In this document: piece after piece, positions 9,781 to 19,807 of the stretch | Position numbering within the stretch: the first letter of the stretch is position 1 | How the letters are laid out: each line of letters opens with the position of its first letter | Origin: Axinella damicornis | Taxonomy: Eukaryota; Porifera; Demospongiae; Axinellida; Axinellidae | Direction: 5' to 3' | NCBI GenBank assembly: GCA_963931865.1 | Contig: OZ007508.1 | Span: 15,126,781-15,190,780 of the forward strand | DNA length: 64,000 bases | The notes under the pieces: generated by a model | The model's input: only the letters and a program-made list of their open reading frames with translations | The model's database searches: none | What the model was told of the DNA's origin: nothing | Translations under genes and position numbers: made by a program

Positions 9781-12700
9781 ATGGCATTTACTTGGTTCAG
9801 AGGTCATGGAAGGCAACATCTGTGGCTCTTTGTCGGGACTTTGCACATCCTGACGCTGCTCTGCACTGTGGTTTGTGCTAGTGCTACGTGCAGTCTGTAT
9901 GAGACGGGAGCTGTGGGAATCAACTGTTTCCATGGTGACAAACTCACCAGGGCACTAACCAATAGCAGCACTGCGTGGGTGGTGGAATTTTATTCAAGCT
10001 GGTGCGGCCATTGCCAGCACTTTGCACCAACCTGGAAGGAGTTGGGAAAGGATATCCGAGGTATAAGATCGTCCAAATCTGATTGGTTAAAGATCATGTG
10101 ACCAGAAACAATTTCCATTACGAAGTGCTTATTGATCTGGCAATAGTTAGGGCCTGTTCTGAATACGTATGTGTCCATTGCCTATACTTTAAGTATGTAC
10201 TTCCTCGGTCTTCCTGCCAGACTAATATCTACTTCTATGACGTTAACAGACTCGTATACATCCACCTTCAGATTAAGCCACCTGACAAAATGTTTGAGAC
10301 CTTTTATCCACTTAAAGCTGGTCTGGGACTGAGACTACACCGGTGCTATTAGCTGGAACTAGCAACTGAATGCTAATATTAACCAGTACCCCGGGACTGA
10401 CAGCTTTGCGTCCCCTCCGAAGGCTGCAGTGTAAACTATCAGGTGAAAACACCTACTTATTTATAAGGGTAGAACTGAATTGGCTCCTAGGAGAGAAAGA
10501 ATATCTCCTATGGCATGATGGGATTCAAACCAGCAACCTTGTGATTAGCAGCTGAACCACTTGGCCACAAGCCACATATATGGAGTGTTGGAATCATTTC
10601 AAACCTCCACCCATTGATTGCACAGGCTTTTCATGTTGCTGTGGGACTCTAGTGGCACTCCCTAGTGTAGTCTCGGTCCCAGACCCAACCAACCCCAGCT
10701 AGTAGCACCAGTGTAGTCTCGGTCCCAGACCCAACCAACCCCAGCTAGTAGCACTGGTGTAGTCTCGGTCCCAGACCCAACCAACCCCAGCTACTAGCAC
10801 CAGCGTAGTCTCGGTCCCAGACCCAACCAACCCCAGCTACTAGCACTGGTGTAGTCTCGGTCCCAGACCCAACCAACCCCAGCTAGTAGCACCAGTGTAG
10901 TCTCGGTCCCAGACCCAACCAACCCCAGCTACTAGCACCGGTGTAGTCTCAGTCCCAGACCCAACCAACCCCAGCTAGTAGCACCGGTGTAGTCTCGGTC
11001 CCAGACCCAACCAACCCCAGCTACTAGCACCGGTGTAGTCTCAGTCCCAGACCCAACCAACCCCAGCTAGTAGCACCGGTGTAGTCTCGGTCCCAGACCC
11101 AACCAACCCCAGCTACTAGCACCAGTGTAGTCTCGGTCCCAGACCCAACCAACCCCAGCTAGTAGCACCGGTGTAGTCTCGGTCCCAGACCCAACCAACC
11201 CCAGCTACTAGCACTGGTGTAGTCTCGGTCCCAGACCCAACCAACCCCAGCTAGTAGCACTGGTGTAGTCTCAGTCCCAGACCCAACCAACCCCAGCTAG
11301 TAGCACCAGTGTAGTCTCGGTCCCAGACCCAACCAACCCCAGCTACTAGCACCAGTGTAGTCTCGGTCCCAGACCCAACCAACCCCAGCTAGTAGCACCG
11401 GTGTAGTCTCGGTCCCAGACCCAACCAACCCCAGCTACTAGCACCGGTGTAGTCTCGGTCCCAGACCCAACCAACCCCAGCTAGTAGCACCAGTGTAGTC
11501 TCGGTCCCAGACCCAACCAACCCCAGCTACTAGCACCAGTGTAGTCTCGGTCCCAGACCCAACCAACCCCAGCTAGTAGCACCGGTGTAGTCTCGGTCCC
11601 AGACCCAACCAACCCCAGCTACTAGCACCGGTGTAGTCTCGGTCCCAGACCCAACCAACCCCAGCTACTAGCACCGGTGTAGTCTCGGTCCCAGACCCAA
11701 CCAACCCCAGCTACTAGCACCGGTGTAGTCTCGGTCCCAGACCCAACCAACCCCAGCTACTAGCACCGGTGTAGTCTCGGTCCCAGACCCAACCAACCCC
11801 AGCTACTAGCACCAGTGTAGTCTCGGTCCCAGACCCAACCAACCCCAGCTAGTAGCACCGGTGTAGTCTCGGTCCCAGACCCAACCAACCCCAGCTACTA
11901 GCACTGGTGTAGTCTCGGTCCCAGACCCAACCAACCCCAGCTACTAGCACCGGTGTAGTCTCGGTCCCAGACCCAACCAACCCCAGCTACTAGCACCGGT
12001 GTAGTCTCGGTCCCAGACCCAACCAACCCCAGCTACTAGCACCAGTGTAGTCTCGGTCCCAGACCCAACCAACTCCAGGTAGTAGCACCAGTGTAGTCTC
12101 GGTCCCAGACCCAACCAACTCCAGGTAGTAGCACCGGTGTAGTCTCAGTCCCAGACCCAACCAACCCCAGCTACTAGCACCGGTGTAGTCTCGGTCCCAG
12201 ACCCAACCAACCCCAGCTAGTAGCACCAGTGTAGTCTCGGTCCCAGACCCAACCAACCCCAGCTACATTTGTACTAGCACCGGTGTAGTCTCGGTCCCAG
12301 ACCCAACCAACCCCAGCTACTAGCACCAGTGTAGTCTCGGTCCCAGACCCAACCAACTCCAGGTAGTAGCACCAGTGTAGTCTCGGTCCCAGACCCAACC
12401 AACCCCAGCTAGTAGCACCGGTGTAGTCTCGGTCCCAGACCCAACCAACCCCAGCTACTAGCACTGGTGTAGTCTCGGTCCCAGACCCAACCAACCCCAG
12501 CTAGTAGCACTGGTGTAGTCTCAGTCCCAGACCCAACCAACCCCAGCTAGTAGCACCAGTGTAGTCTCGGTCCCAGACCCAACCAACCCCAGCTACTAGC
12601 ACCAGTGTAGTCTCGGTCCCAGACCCAACCAACCCCAGCTAGTAGCACCGGTGTAGTCTCGGTCCCAGACCCAACCAACTCCAGGTAGTAGCACCAGTGT

Positions 12701-15700
12701 AGTCTCGGTCCCAGACCCAACCAACCCCAGCTAGTAGCACCGGTGTAGTCTCGGTCCCAGACCCAACCAACCCCAGCTAGTAGCACCGGTGTAGTCTCGG
12801 TCCCAGACCCAACCAACCCCAGCTAGTAGCACCGGTGTAGTCTCGGTCCCAGACCCAACCAACCCCAGCTACTAGCACCAGTGTAGTCTCGGTCCCAGAC
12901 CCAACCAACCCCAGCTACTAGCACCAGTGTATGTGACCCATGCAGTCTGAGTAGGGGGAGGGGCTCGTACAGTAACAAGCTCTGTAGGTTCATCAAATTT
13001 GAGACTGGAGACAGGCTATCTCATCCTCTCAAGTCTCTGGGAATGAAACCTAGGGACAGCACACATTATCATATGTTGTCTTCTGCAGCATGGTCTTCGA
13101 TTGTTCGAATTGGTATACTGGAATGCTCTACATCACAGACCAACCGAGACATATGCGCTGCTTTCAAAATCCAAGGATACCCCACTATAAAGGTCAAGGT
13201 CTTTATGTTAGAATACTTAATGTGCTCTTCAACATAGTACAATGTATCATTTCCAAACAAAGGAAAAATGAAATTTCAAAATGGCCACTGCCAATGCACT
13301 ATGTCTGTGATGCTGGTTTGGTGGTGTGTTGATCGAATGGTGTCTTCCTCTCCAATGTACAGATGTTCTATCCCAACGATCCTAACCCCTCACAGTTTCA
13401 GAAATCTTATTTTGGTAATTAGTGTGTGTGTGTGTGTGCATACATGCATGTGTGTGTTTGCATTTGAAACTGAATCTCTCCACTTGCCAGGTGCGAGAGA
13501 TATTAAATCCCTGAGAGAAGCCATCGTGGACCATGTGGAATCTGTGGCAAAGAGACCAAATAGCTGGCCCAACTTCCAACCCGTAGTGTATGTGTGTGCA
13601 CTGTAGTGGTGAATTACTGGAACTGTTTGCTTAAGATGCTTGCACGCTTCTGTTCCTTAGCAACGATGGCCTGTTGTCCCTCCCTGCAAGTGCTTGGAAG
13701 CCAACTGCACTTATTTTCGAGGATGAAAGATCTTACATGGGGAGAGAGGTACGTTCATGTAGACAGTCATTCTAGTAACCATTTGAGCACAGCTACGGAC
13801 TGTTACCAGAACCAACTTTGGCTATACTTGTGTGATTTTAATTAAAGTGTGCAAAAGTTGTTGCTAGGTGGGAGGTGGTGTAAAGTTAGGTGCATTTCTC
13901 CAGGCACTTTGTAACCATATCTGCGACATGTACTTGGTTATACGGCTTACCATGGGAACGTACCTGGGAGTGGGTGGTACTCTGGCTAATACTGCAGGCC
14001 TGTAGGGTTTTGATGGCTGACAATATCCAAAATCAACAGGAAGTCCAAGTTGTCAAGCGTGGCCTGCCTCATTCTCAAACTCTTGGCACCAGGCCCGGGG
14101 AGTGCGTTTGCCGCATTCCACCAGCTTCTTTCTTCCTAGTTGAATGCTCTAAGACGCACGTACGTAATGGCTGTTGTATATGCTCACACCCACCAGTGCA
14201 GCGAGACTTAAGTGGTCGTGCTCCACTGGGCGACACCACATTGGTCATTAGCTTACCAAGAGGAACTAACAACTAACTGTGTAGCAGCTGAGTGGGGTCC
14301 ACAGCCCACCACCACCTTTGAAGTGATTGCACGTTCTTGTTCCTCCCCATTATCAGGTGGTGTAATGCACCAATTTGAATTAATGTAGTGATAGTTATGA
14401 TAGTTCTCAAGTGGTCTCTGCTGGTCTCAGCTGGTCTCAGCTGGTCTCAAATTGTCTCTGCTGGTTTCAAGTGGTCTCTGCTGGTCTCAAGCAGACTCTG
14501 CTGGTTTGGAGTGGTCTCTGCTGGTCTCAAATGGTCTCTGGTCTCAAGTGGTCCCTACTAGTGTCAAGTGGTCTCTGCTAGTCTCAAGAGGACTCTGCTG
14601 GTCTCAAGTGGTCTCTGCTGGTCTCAAGCAGACTCTGCTGGTTTGGAGTGGTCTCTGCTGGTCTCAAATGGTGTCAAATGGTCTCTGGTCTCAAGTGGTC
14701 CCTACTAGTCTCAGGTGGTCTCTGCTAGTCTCAAGCGGACTCTGCTGGTCTCAGGTGGACTTTGCTGGTCTCAAAGGGTCTCTGCTGGTCTCAAGCGGAC
14801 CGGACTCTGCTGGTCTCAAGCAATCTCTGGTGGACTCTGCTGGTCTCAAATGGTCTCTGGTCTCAAGTGGTGTCTTCTAGTCTCAAGCGGACTCTGCTGG
14901 TCTCAGTCAGTTGACTCTAGGAATCATGAAATGCCCTCATTTGGAGATGGCTGGGTGGGCCATTTTCCTTGTTCTAAATCATAAGAACTCTCACTTTGTT
15001 GGTCCTCCAATTCCAGTATTCATTTCAGCTAGAGTTCATGTAAAAGATGCACCCACAACAGACTAGAACTTCTGCCATCTAATTACCGAGGCGTGGGAAT
15101 GTAGGTTCCATGCCTCCCTCCACCTAGTATGTGCTCGCAAACCTCCACCATTCCCCTTCCTTCGTACCTTCTTCCTGGCTCAAATTCCTCCTCACTGCAA
15201 CAGTTTTGTGCGGCGTTTTGCTGCAAACCACCGCTCACACGCAACCTACGGAACAGTTGGATATGTGCGCCTCGCAACTCAAGAACTCGCAGTGCTGTCG
15301 CTGTGACGATCAATGCAGTCTGTTTGGTGACCGCTGTCCGCGGTACGAGATCGTGACCTAAAGAAGCAATGAGGAATTTTTGTTCCAGTGCCACAGTGCG
15401 TATCTGGTCTGATCTTATCGGCAAAAATGAAAATGTACCCTTGCCTTTGGGTATTTTTAGCAACCACTTGCAGTAGGGTCTGACCAATTAGTATACTGAG
15501 CTAAGGCTGTCAAATACCAATTTTACTCCATCAAATGGGCCGGGTAATACTGATAGACAGTCTAGCCGCTAGTGCCTCTCCAACCGGCCAGGCGGAGAGG
15601 GGCTAGCGGCTAGACTAACTAATAGACTGAGGCTGTCAAATAATATGAGAGGGCCAACTTTACTCCATCAACACGTTAGGGTTTTAAGCGTGTGTGACGG

Positions 15701-18235
15701 ATTCGGGACATGGGGGGGGGGGGGGGGGGGGGGATTACATTAGTGATGCACGCGACATTTGTACTTGACCTTAGTGTAGCTGAAGCGAGCGAAGATACTT
15801 GTCTGTAGCATTCAGGATGTAATTTGAATGAAAACATCTTCTAATGTCTGTGAAGTGATTTGTTCTGTGTACAGCTAGTGATGACATTCTTCAATTTGCG
15901 TTCAATTAGTTGACTAGTCCTGCAGACTACAATCAACTAGGGAAAGTTTATGATGTACTGTGATGTTGCACTGTGGTATACTGTGGTGTACTATGATATA
16001 CTGTGGTATACTGTGATATACTGTGATATACTGTGATATACTGTGATATACACTGCTTTACTGTGATGATTTGCTTGCAGTACCTAAGTGAGTTGCAAGG
16101 ACCAGGTTACTCACCTTAACTGTCCTCCTGCCAGGTCATTCTTGATTTCTCATTTGCAAGGAGCTTTACTGTTATGCGGGTGTCCGAAAGCAATGTAAGT
16201 ATGGTCCAGTTTGCTGTGGTGTACTATGATGTACTGTGATATACTGTGATGAACTCTTTGAGATACTGAGATGTACTATGATATACTGTGGTGTACTAAG
16301 ATATACTGTGATGTACTATGATATACACTACATGCCTATATTGTGCTGTGAAGAAATATCTCGGTGATATTAGCCTCGTTCCCAGGCCTACCCCGTTTTT
16401 TCTGTTCTTCGGTTTCCGTTGACAATAATACACAGATGCGGAAGGGCGCCAAAAATCGCCACCCTTCCGCATCCGTGTATTATTGTCAACGGAAACCGAA
16501 GAACAGAAAAGGCGAGGGAACGAGGCTACTGTGATATACTATTATTATACTGAGATGTGTTGTTATTTTCACACCACGTAGCTGGCTCTGGTAAGACACT
16601 ACTCTGTTCTGGAATTCCCCTCGATGGTCGTTGAGGTTCAAAAGGACGACTATCACGTCATTGCTGTGTAAGACTTGCGATCATGGTGGGAAGTGTGTGG
16701 CGTGTGAGCTCAGATTTTGTCGCTTGGGAGTGGAGGGAGAGAGGGAGGGGGTGGACAGGATAGGAATCCTTGCAATCAGCCAAATGTGTGGTGCTCTGTT
16801 CGATACGACTTTTGTGGCTTGCGTTATTGGATTGAGGGAGGGAGGAAAGGGAGGAAGAAGGAGTAGAGAGGAGGGAGGGGTGAGGGGGTGGGAGGAGAGG
16901 AACAGAACTCACAGCCAGATACACTCCAGTGTTTCTTTAGTCTCAGCCTGCAACAAAGGAGCTAAGTGGGAGATTTGGGTCTTTACTTGCACCCTTTGTA
17001 TTGCTATTGTGGTCAAGAGAGCATCTCCTCGCTGTCTCTCTCACCTTGCAGTCACTCATCTGAAGACCCAAGGACCGAGATTGGAAAGGTTGTCCGGAAT
17101 TCCTTATTAAAGCTCTCCAGTAACCAAGCCAGCAGGTTCCAACCCCCAACACCAGTCACTGAGGTACCCACAGATGGTGGCACAGATCAAGGGGGAGGCA
17201 CAGCGGCTGGGAATTACCGAATTAGCCGCAGTGGTACAAAGGTTATGAGGTACACAGAATGCAAATGCTCCAAATGACAGCAGTATAGCCTCATCCCCAG
17301 GCCCACCATCTCGGGCCTGGGAACGAGGCTACACACATTTAGTACTTGATCCAAGGCCTTCCTCCCACCTCACCTTAGTCACGTATAATCACACATTGTG
17401 CTAATGAAAAATGAGTGGAAAGGCCTGGGAAAAAGACTTCGTATTGAGATGGCATTTCTGATGTTCTGCGTTTGGAATTTTTGGAGCAATGCTGTTCTCC
17501 TGTGTGTGTATCCATACATTTCACTATGAGCGTTCGTTCTGTTTGCCCCAGGGTGAACACTGGGGACCTGCTGAGTGCCATGTCCTATGCCTTCAGAATG
17601 GAGGTAGCAGTGCACAGTATTGTGTCCGGAGATGCTTTCACCACACTGCTGAGATTTGTACACCTGCTGGAGAGTGTGAGTGACTTTCAAGTAAAGGCAA
17701 TATCTTCCTGCATCTCCCTCCCTCTCTCTCCCTCCCCTTACATCCTCCTTCCTCCCTCTCCCTCCCCCTCCATACCCCACCCCCTCCATCTCCCTTCATC
17801 TCCCTCCCCTACCCTCTCCCTCCCATTCCATCTCTTCCCTCCCCCCTCCCTCCCTCTCCTTCCCCCTCCCTTCCTTCTGTAGGCCTTCAGGGTAGCCTAT
17901 CCTGCCATCTCGGTGAACCTGTGGTCAGTGCGCACAAAACTAGAGACACGACAGTCCTCTGGCTTCATCCTGAACAGAGACTGGTTGAGAATCGTGGACA
18001 CTAAGGTGTGTACCGGATTCCTGTTGGCCTGCTGTAGGACTGATATGCATGATCACTGTAATCATGTGTCTCTGTGAGGGATCCGGATGTACCAGTGAGG
18101 GCATTGCTACCCGCTACAAATAAGATCTGATACTGCATTCTACATGCAACAGAGTAGGCTTGAGTGTGTAGTTTTCTCCATCACTACACACCACACAGCT
18201 TGACCCCAGCTTGTCCCATCCCTCTCCCCCCCCCC

Positions 18236-18282
<47 letters not shown>

Positions 18283-19128
18283 ACAACACACACCACACAG
18301 CTTGACCCCAGGTTGTTTCCCAAGGAGCCACAGTGGTTCAACTGCCTAGGCAGCCAGCCTCACCTCCGGGGCTACCCCTGTGGCCTCTGGATGCTAATGC
18401 ACACCGTGACAATCCTTACCCTCCCTGTGAAGGCCCGATCCTCTCTCTCCTCCCGTCACAAGATCAACACCAAAGAGGCCCTTCACATCCTGAGCGACTT
18501 TGTGAAAACCTTCTTCTCTTGCGAGAGCTGCAGAGCACACTTCTCAGAGATGGCTCTGACGCTTGCCGACAGTGGCGTCTTGAATAACGGTGACGCGGTC
18601 CTCTGGCTTTGGGAGGCCCATAACACGGTCAACAACAGGTTGGTGAATGCTGTGAGCACAGATCCAACCCAGCCCAAAGTCCTCTTCCCACTGCACAACA
18701 TGTGCCCCTATTGCTACGCACAGGTAGATCCTGATCACAGGGGTGAAAGCAAACCGTTCTGGAACAACACGGATTTCACAGAGGGTGAAAGCCTTTTGCG
18801 ATCACCTGCTGCAAAGAGGAACGTCAACTACCTTTGGAACAAAACCGCAGTTTTGCTGTTTCTGTGGAATTTCTATCGTGTGAACAAAAGTGATCATACA
18901 GCCCCCTTTGAAATCCTCCATGCTGCCTGGCCAGGAGCGTTTGTGCATGACCATGGTGTACCGAAGCTACTGCACATTGCCAGAAACAACTTGGAATTTA
19001 GTGTTTACGATATTGGTTTATGTCTTCTTGCTTACCTCGCGTGTGGGGTGCTTCTGGCAGCACTAGCGCACTGGCTAGTCGTACGGAGGAGACTGTCATT
19101 CAGGAGAGCCTTGTTACCACTGCGATGA
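9781..19128 (+). CDS. QSOX1: Quiescin sulfhydryl oxidase (QSOX), 11 exons
   Basis: FAD-linked oxidase of the secretory pathway that makes disulfides in client proteins and passes electrons to oxygen. Exons: 9781-10060, 13089-13192, 13363-13414, 13491-13587, 13661-13748, 16135-16194, 16582-16667, 17052-17249, 17552-17675, 17883-18007 and 18312-19128. They join in frame to 676 residues. Exon 1 has a signal peptide and a thioredoxin active site WCGHC. Exons 2-8 give the rest of Trx1 (GYPTIK) and a degenerate Trx2 without a CxxC. Exons 9-10 match the helix-rich linker. The last exon is the Erv/ALR domain with FFSCESCRAHF (CxxC), the FAD-binding WLWEAHNTVN, the CPYC pair, and a C-terminal membrane span (LCLLAYLACGVLLAALAHWL), as in the long QSOX1 form. 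The exon 10/11 junction is the least certain (donor 18005 or 18007). Intron 1 is 3 kb, mostly satellite. Confidence 0.92.
10490..10575 (-). repeat. tRNA-like sequence, probably part of a SINE
   Basis: On the minus strand TGGCCAAGTGG (A-box-like) is followed about 35 bp later by GGTTTGAATCC (B-box-like), the spacing of an RNA polymerase III internal promoter. No matching acceptor stem closes the fold, so it is not a working tRNA gene. It lies in QSOX intron 1. A similar but weaker A/B-box pair occurs on the plus strand at about 23843-23897. Confidence 0.35.
10660..12930. repeat. 46-bp satellite array, about 49 copies, in QSOX intron 1
   Basis: A 2.27-kb array of a 46-bp unit: TAGTCTCGGTCCCAGACCCA then ACCAACCCCAGCTAGTAGCA then CCRGTG. 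The copies are nearly identical. Variation is confined to a few sites: CTAGTAG versus CTACTAG, CACCAG/CACCGG/CACTGG, CTCGG versus CTCAG, and CCCCAGC versus CTCCAGG. One copy near 12266 has a short insertion. The first 18 bases resemble the TAGCCTCGTTCCCAGGCC terminus of the dispersed hairpin family. ORFs on the minus strand repeating GVGWVWDRDYTG are translations of the unit and not genes. Confidence 0.95.
14400..14912. repeat. Minisatellite of GGTCTCAAGTGGTCTCTGCT units in QSOX intron 5
   Basis: About 25-30 degenerate units of roughly 17-20 bp based on CTGCTGGTCTCAAGTGGTCT. A 142-codon ORF through it reads as repeated LLVSSGLCWSQ and reflects the repeat, not a protein. Confidence 0.9.
15131..15361 (+). 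CDS. Small secreted Cys-rich ORF in a QSOX intron, somatomedin-B-like
   Basis: A 76-codon ORF inside QSOX intron 5, same strand. It has a hydrophobic stretch consistent with a signal peptide (FLLTATVLCGVLLQT) and then a compact Cys-rich end, CCRCDDQCSLFGDRCP, which resembles the core of somatomedin-B domains (CxCDxxCxxFGDCC). The domain would be short of the usual eight cysteines. It could be a nested small gene, the first exon of one with a donor at GTACGAG near 15341, or a gene fragment. Low to moderate confidence that it is real. Confidence 0.3.
   Translation: MLANLHHSPSFVPSSWLKFLLTATVLCGVLLQTTAHTQPTEQLDMCASQLKNSQCCRCDDQCSLFGDRCPRYEIVT
15545..15632. repeat. Inverted repeat, about 85 bp
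   Basis: GATAGACAGTCTAGCCGCTA pairs with TAGCGGCTAGACTAACTAAT downstream, and the inner CCTCTCC pairs with GGAGAGG. The arrangement suggests a small hairpin transposon. It is followed by a run of about 23 G at 15711-15733. Confidence 0.5.
15959..16325. repeat. CTGTGATATA-type 10-bp microsatellite, two blocks
   Basis: Blocks at 15959-16060 and 16203-16325 are built from CTGTGATATA and variants (CTGTGGTATA, CTATGATGTA). QSOX exon 6 (16135-16194) sits between the two blocks. Confidence 0.75.
16371..16528. mobile_element. 158-bp near-perfect hairpin MITE of the TAGCCTCGTTCCCAGG family
   Basis: The element starts TAGCCTCGTTCCCAGGCC and ends with its inverted counterpart GGGAACGAGGCTA. The two arms, which include TCTGTTCTTCGGTTTCCGTT and its reverse complement AACGGAAACCGAAGAACAGA, pair along almost the whole length around a short GCCAAAAATCGCC centre. 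It would fold into a long hairpin. A related, more diverged copy with the same inner arms spans about 22953-23264. Confidence 0.75.
17286..17331. mobile_element. Short hairpin of the TAGCCTCG family
   Basis: A 46-bp unit TAGCCTCATCCCCAGGCC then a short loop then GGCCTGGGAACGAGGCTA, immediately downstream of QSOX exon 8. It is a minimal member consisting of little more than the two inverted termini. Confidence 0.7.
17700..17882 (+). repeat. Pyrimidine tract of CTCCCT units ending at the QSOX exon 10 acceptor
   Basis: About 180 bp of almost pure C/T built from TCCCTCCC-like units runs directly into the acceptor TTCTGTAG before exon 10 at 17883. This is one of many such expanded tracts abutting 3' splice sites in this window. 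Confidence 0.8.
18223..18295 (+). repeat. Poly-C then (CA)n tract before the last QSOX exon
   Basis: A run of about 29 C is followed by CA repeats, ending some 15-20 bp before the acceptor CCCCAG at 18306-18311. Confidence 0.85.
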
Positions 19129-19807
19129 GATATCTGTCAATTCTGTGTCTTGTGTACATCAGCACTTGATCTATAGGCATCCTTTATATCACTGTAATAT
19201 TTTACAGAGTAGTATTCTATACTTTATGAGAATCAAACTTTGCCTGATAACCTACTGAGAATATCTATTTGGGCTACCAAACCAGAAGGAAATGGCAACA
19301 CCATAGCAACACAGTGAAGAAGAGGTGCAAGAGGCCTTGGCAGAAAGAGGGGTATATAGGAGGAAGAGAAAGACTCCACCTATGCAGGAAGGTGACAAGC
19401 AAAAGAAGAGTAGAGAAAGCAGAGGGGTAGGGGGGAAATCGAGGGAGGAGGTGCATGCAGTCTAAGGCCCCAGCCTAACAGGAAGAGGCCTTAGGAGTAG
19501 GAAGGACTAGGAGAGGCCTATGCACTCAGTAGGAAGAGTGAGTAGGCTCGATTGAGGACGATGATGCATATAAGCAGGAGGAAGAGGGAGGGGCAAGACG
19601 GTAGAATGCGGTATATTCTTAGACTTCCTAGACAGCGTTGGGAGTTGCAAGGGGGCTGGTGTTATTGCTTTTTTCAAGATTCAAGGTGAAGCATGTGGGG
19701 TTGTAAGAATTGTTTTAATATGTGCAGTGATTATGATACCACTGTGTTAACGTACAGAACACAAGACGGAGTTACTGTGTAGATGGTACAAAGTGCAATT
19801 CTAGCTG
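19129..19807. other. Convergent intergenic region, QSOX and MPP-alpha 3' ends
   Basis: The two genes point toward each other across 679 bp. The middle is purine-rich on the plus strand (AGGAAGAGG-type, 19280-19600). No gene is visible. No AATAAA signal could be assigned with confidence for either gene. Confidence 0.5.

Noticed and set aside
11990..12816. Minus-strand ORFs of 88-106 codons repeating GVGWVWDRDYTG
   Set aside because: They are translations of the 46-bp satellite, which has no stop in some frames over several units. No start context or domain.
10660..12930. CRISPR array
   Set aside because: The repeats are directly contiguous with no unique spacers, and the context is an animal intron.
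14452..14984. ORF of 142 codons with LLVSSGLCWSQ repeats
   Set aside because: It coincides exactly with a minisatellite inside a QSOX intron.
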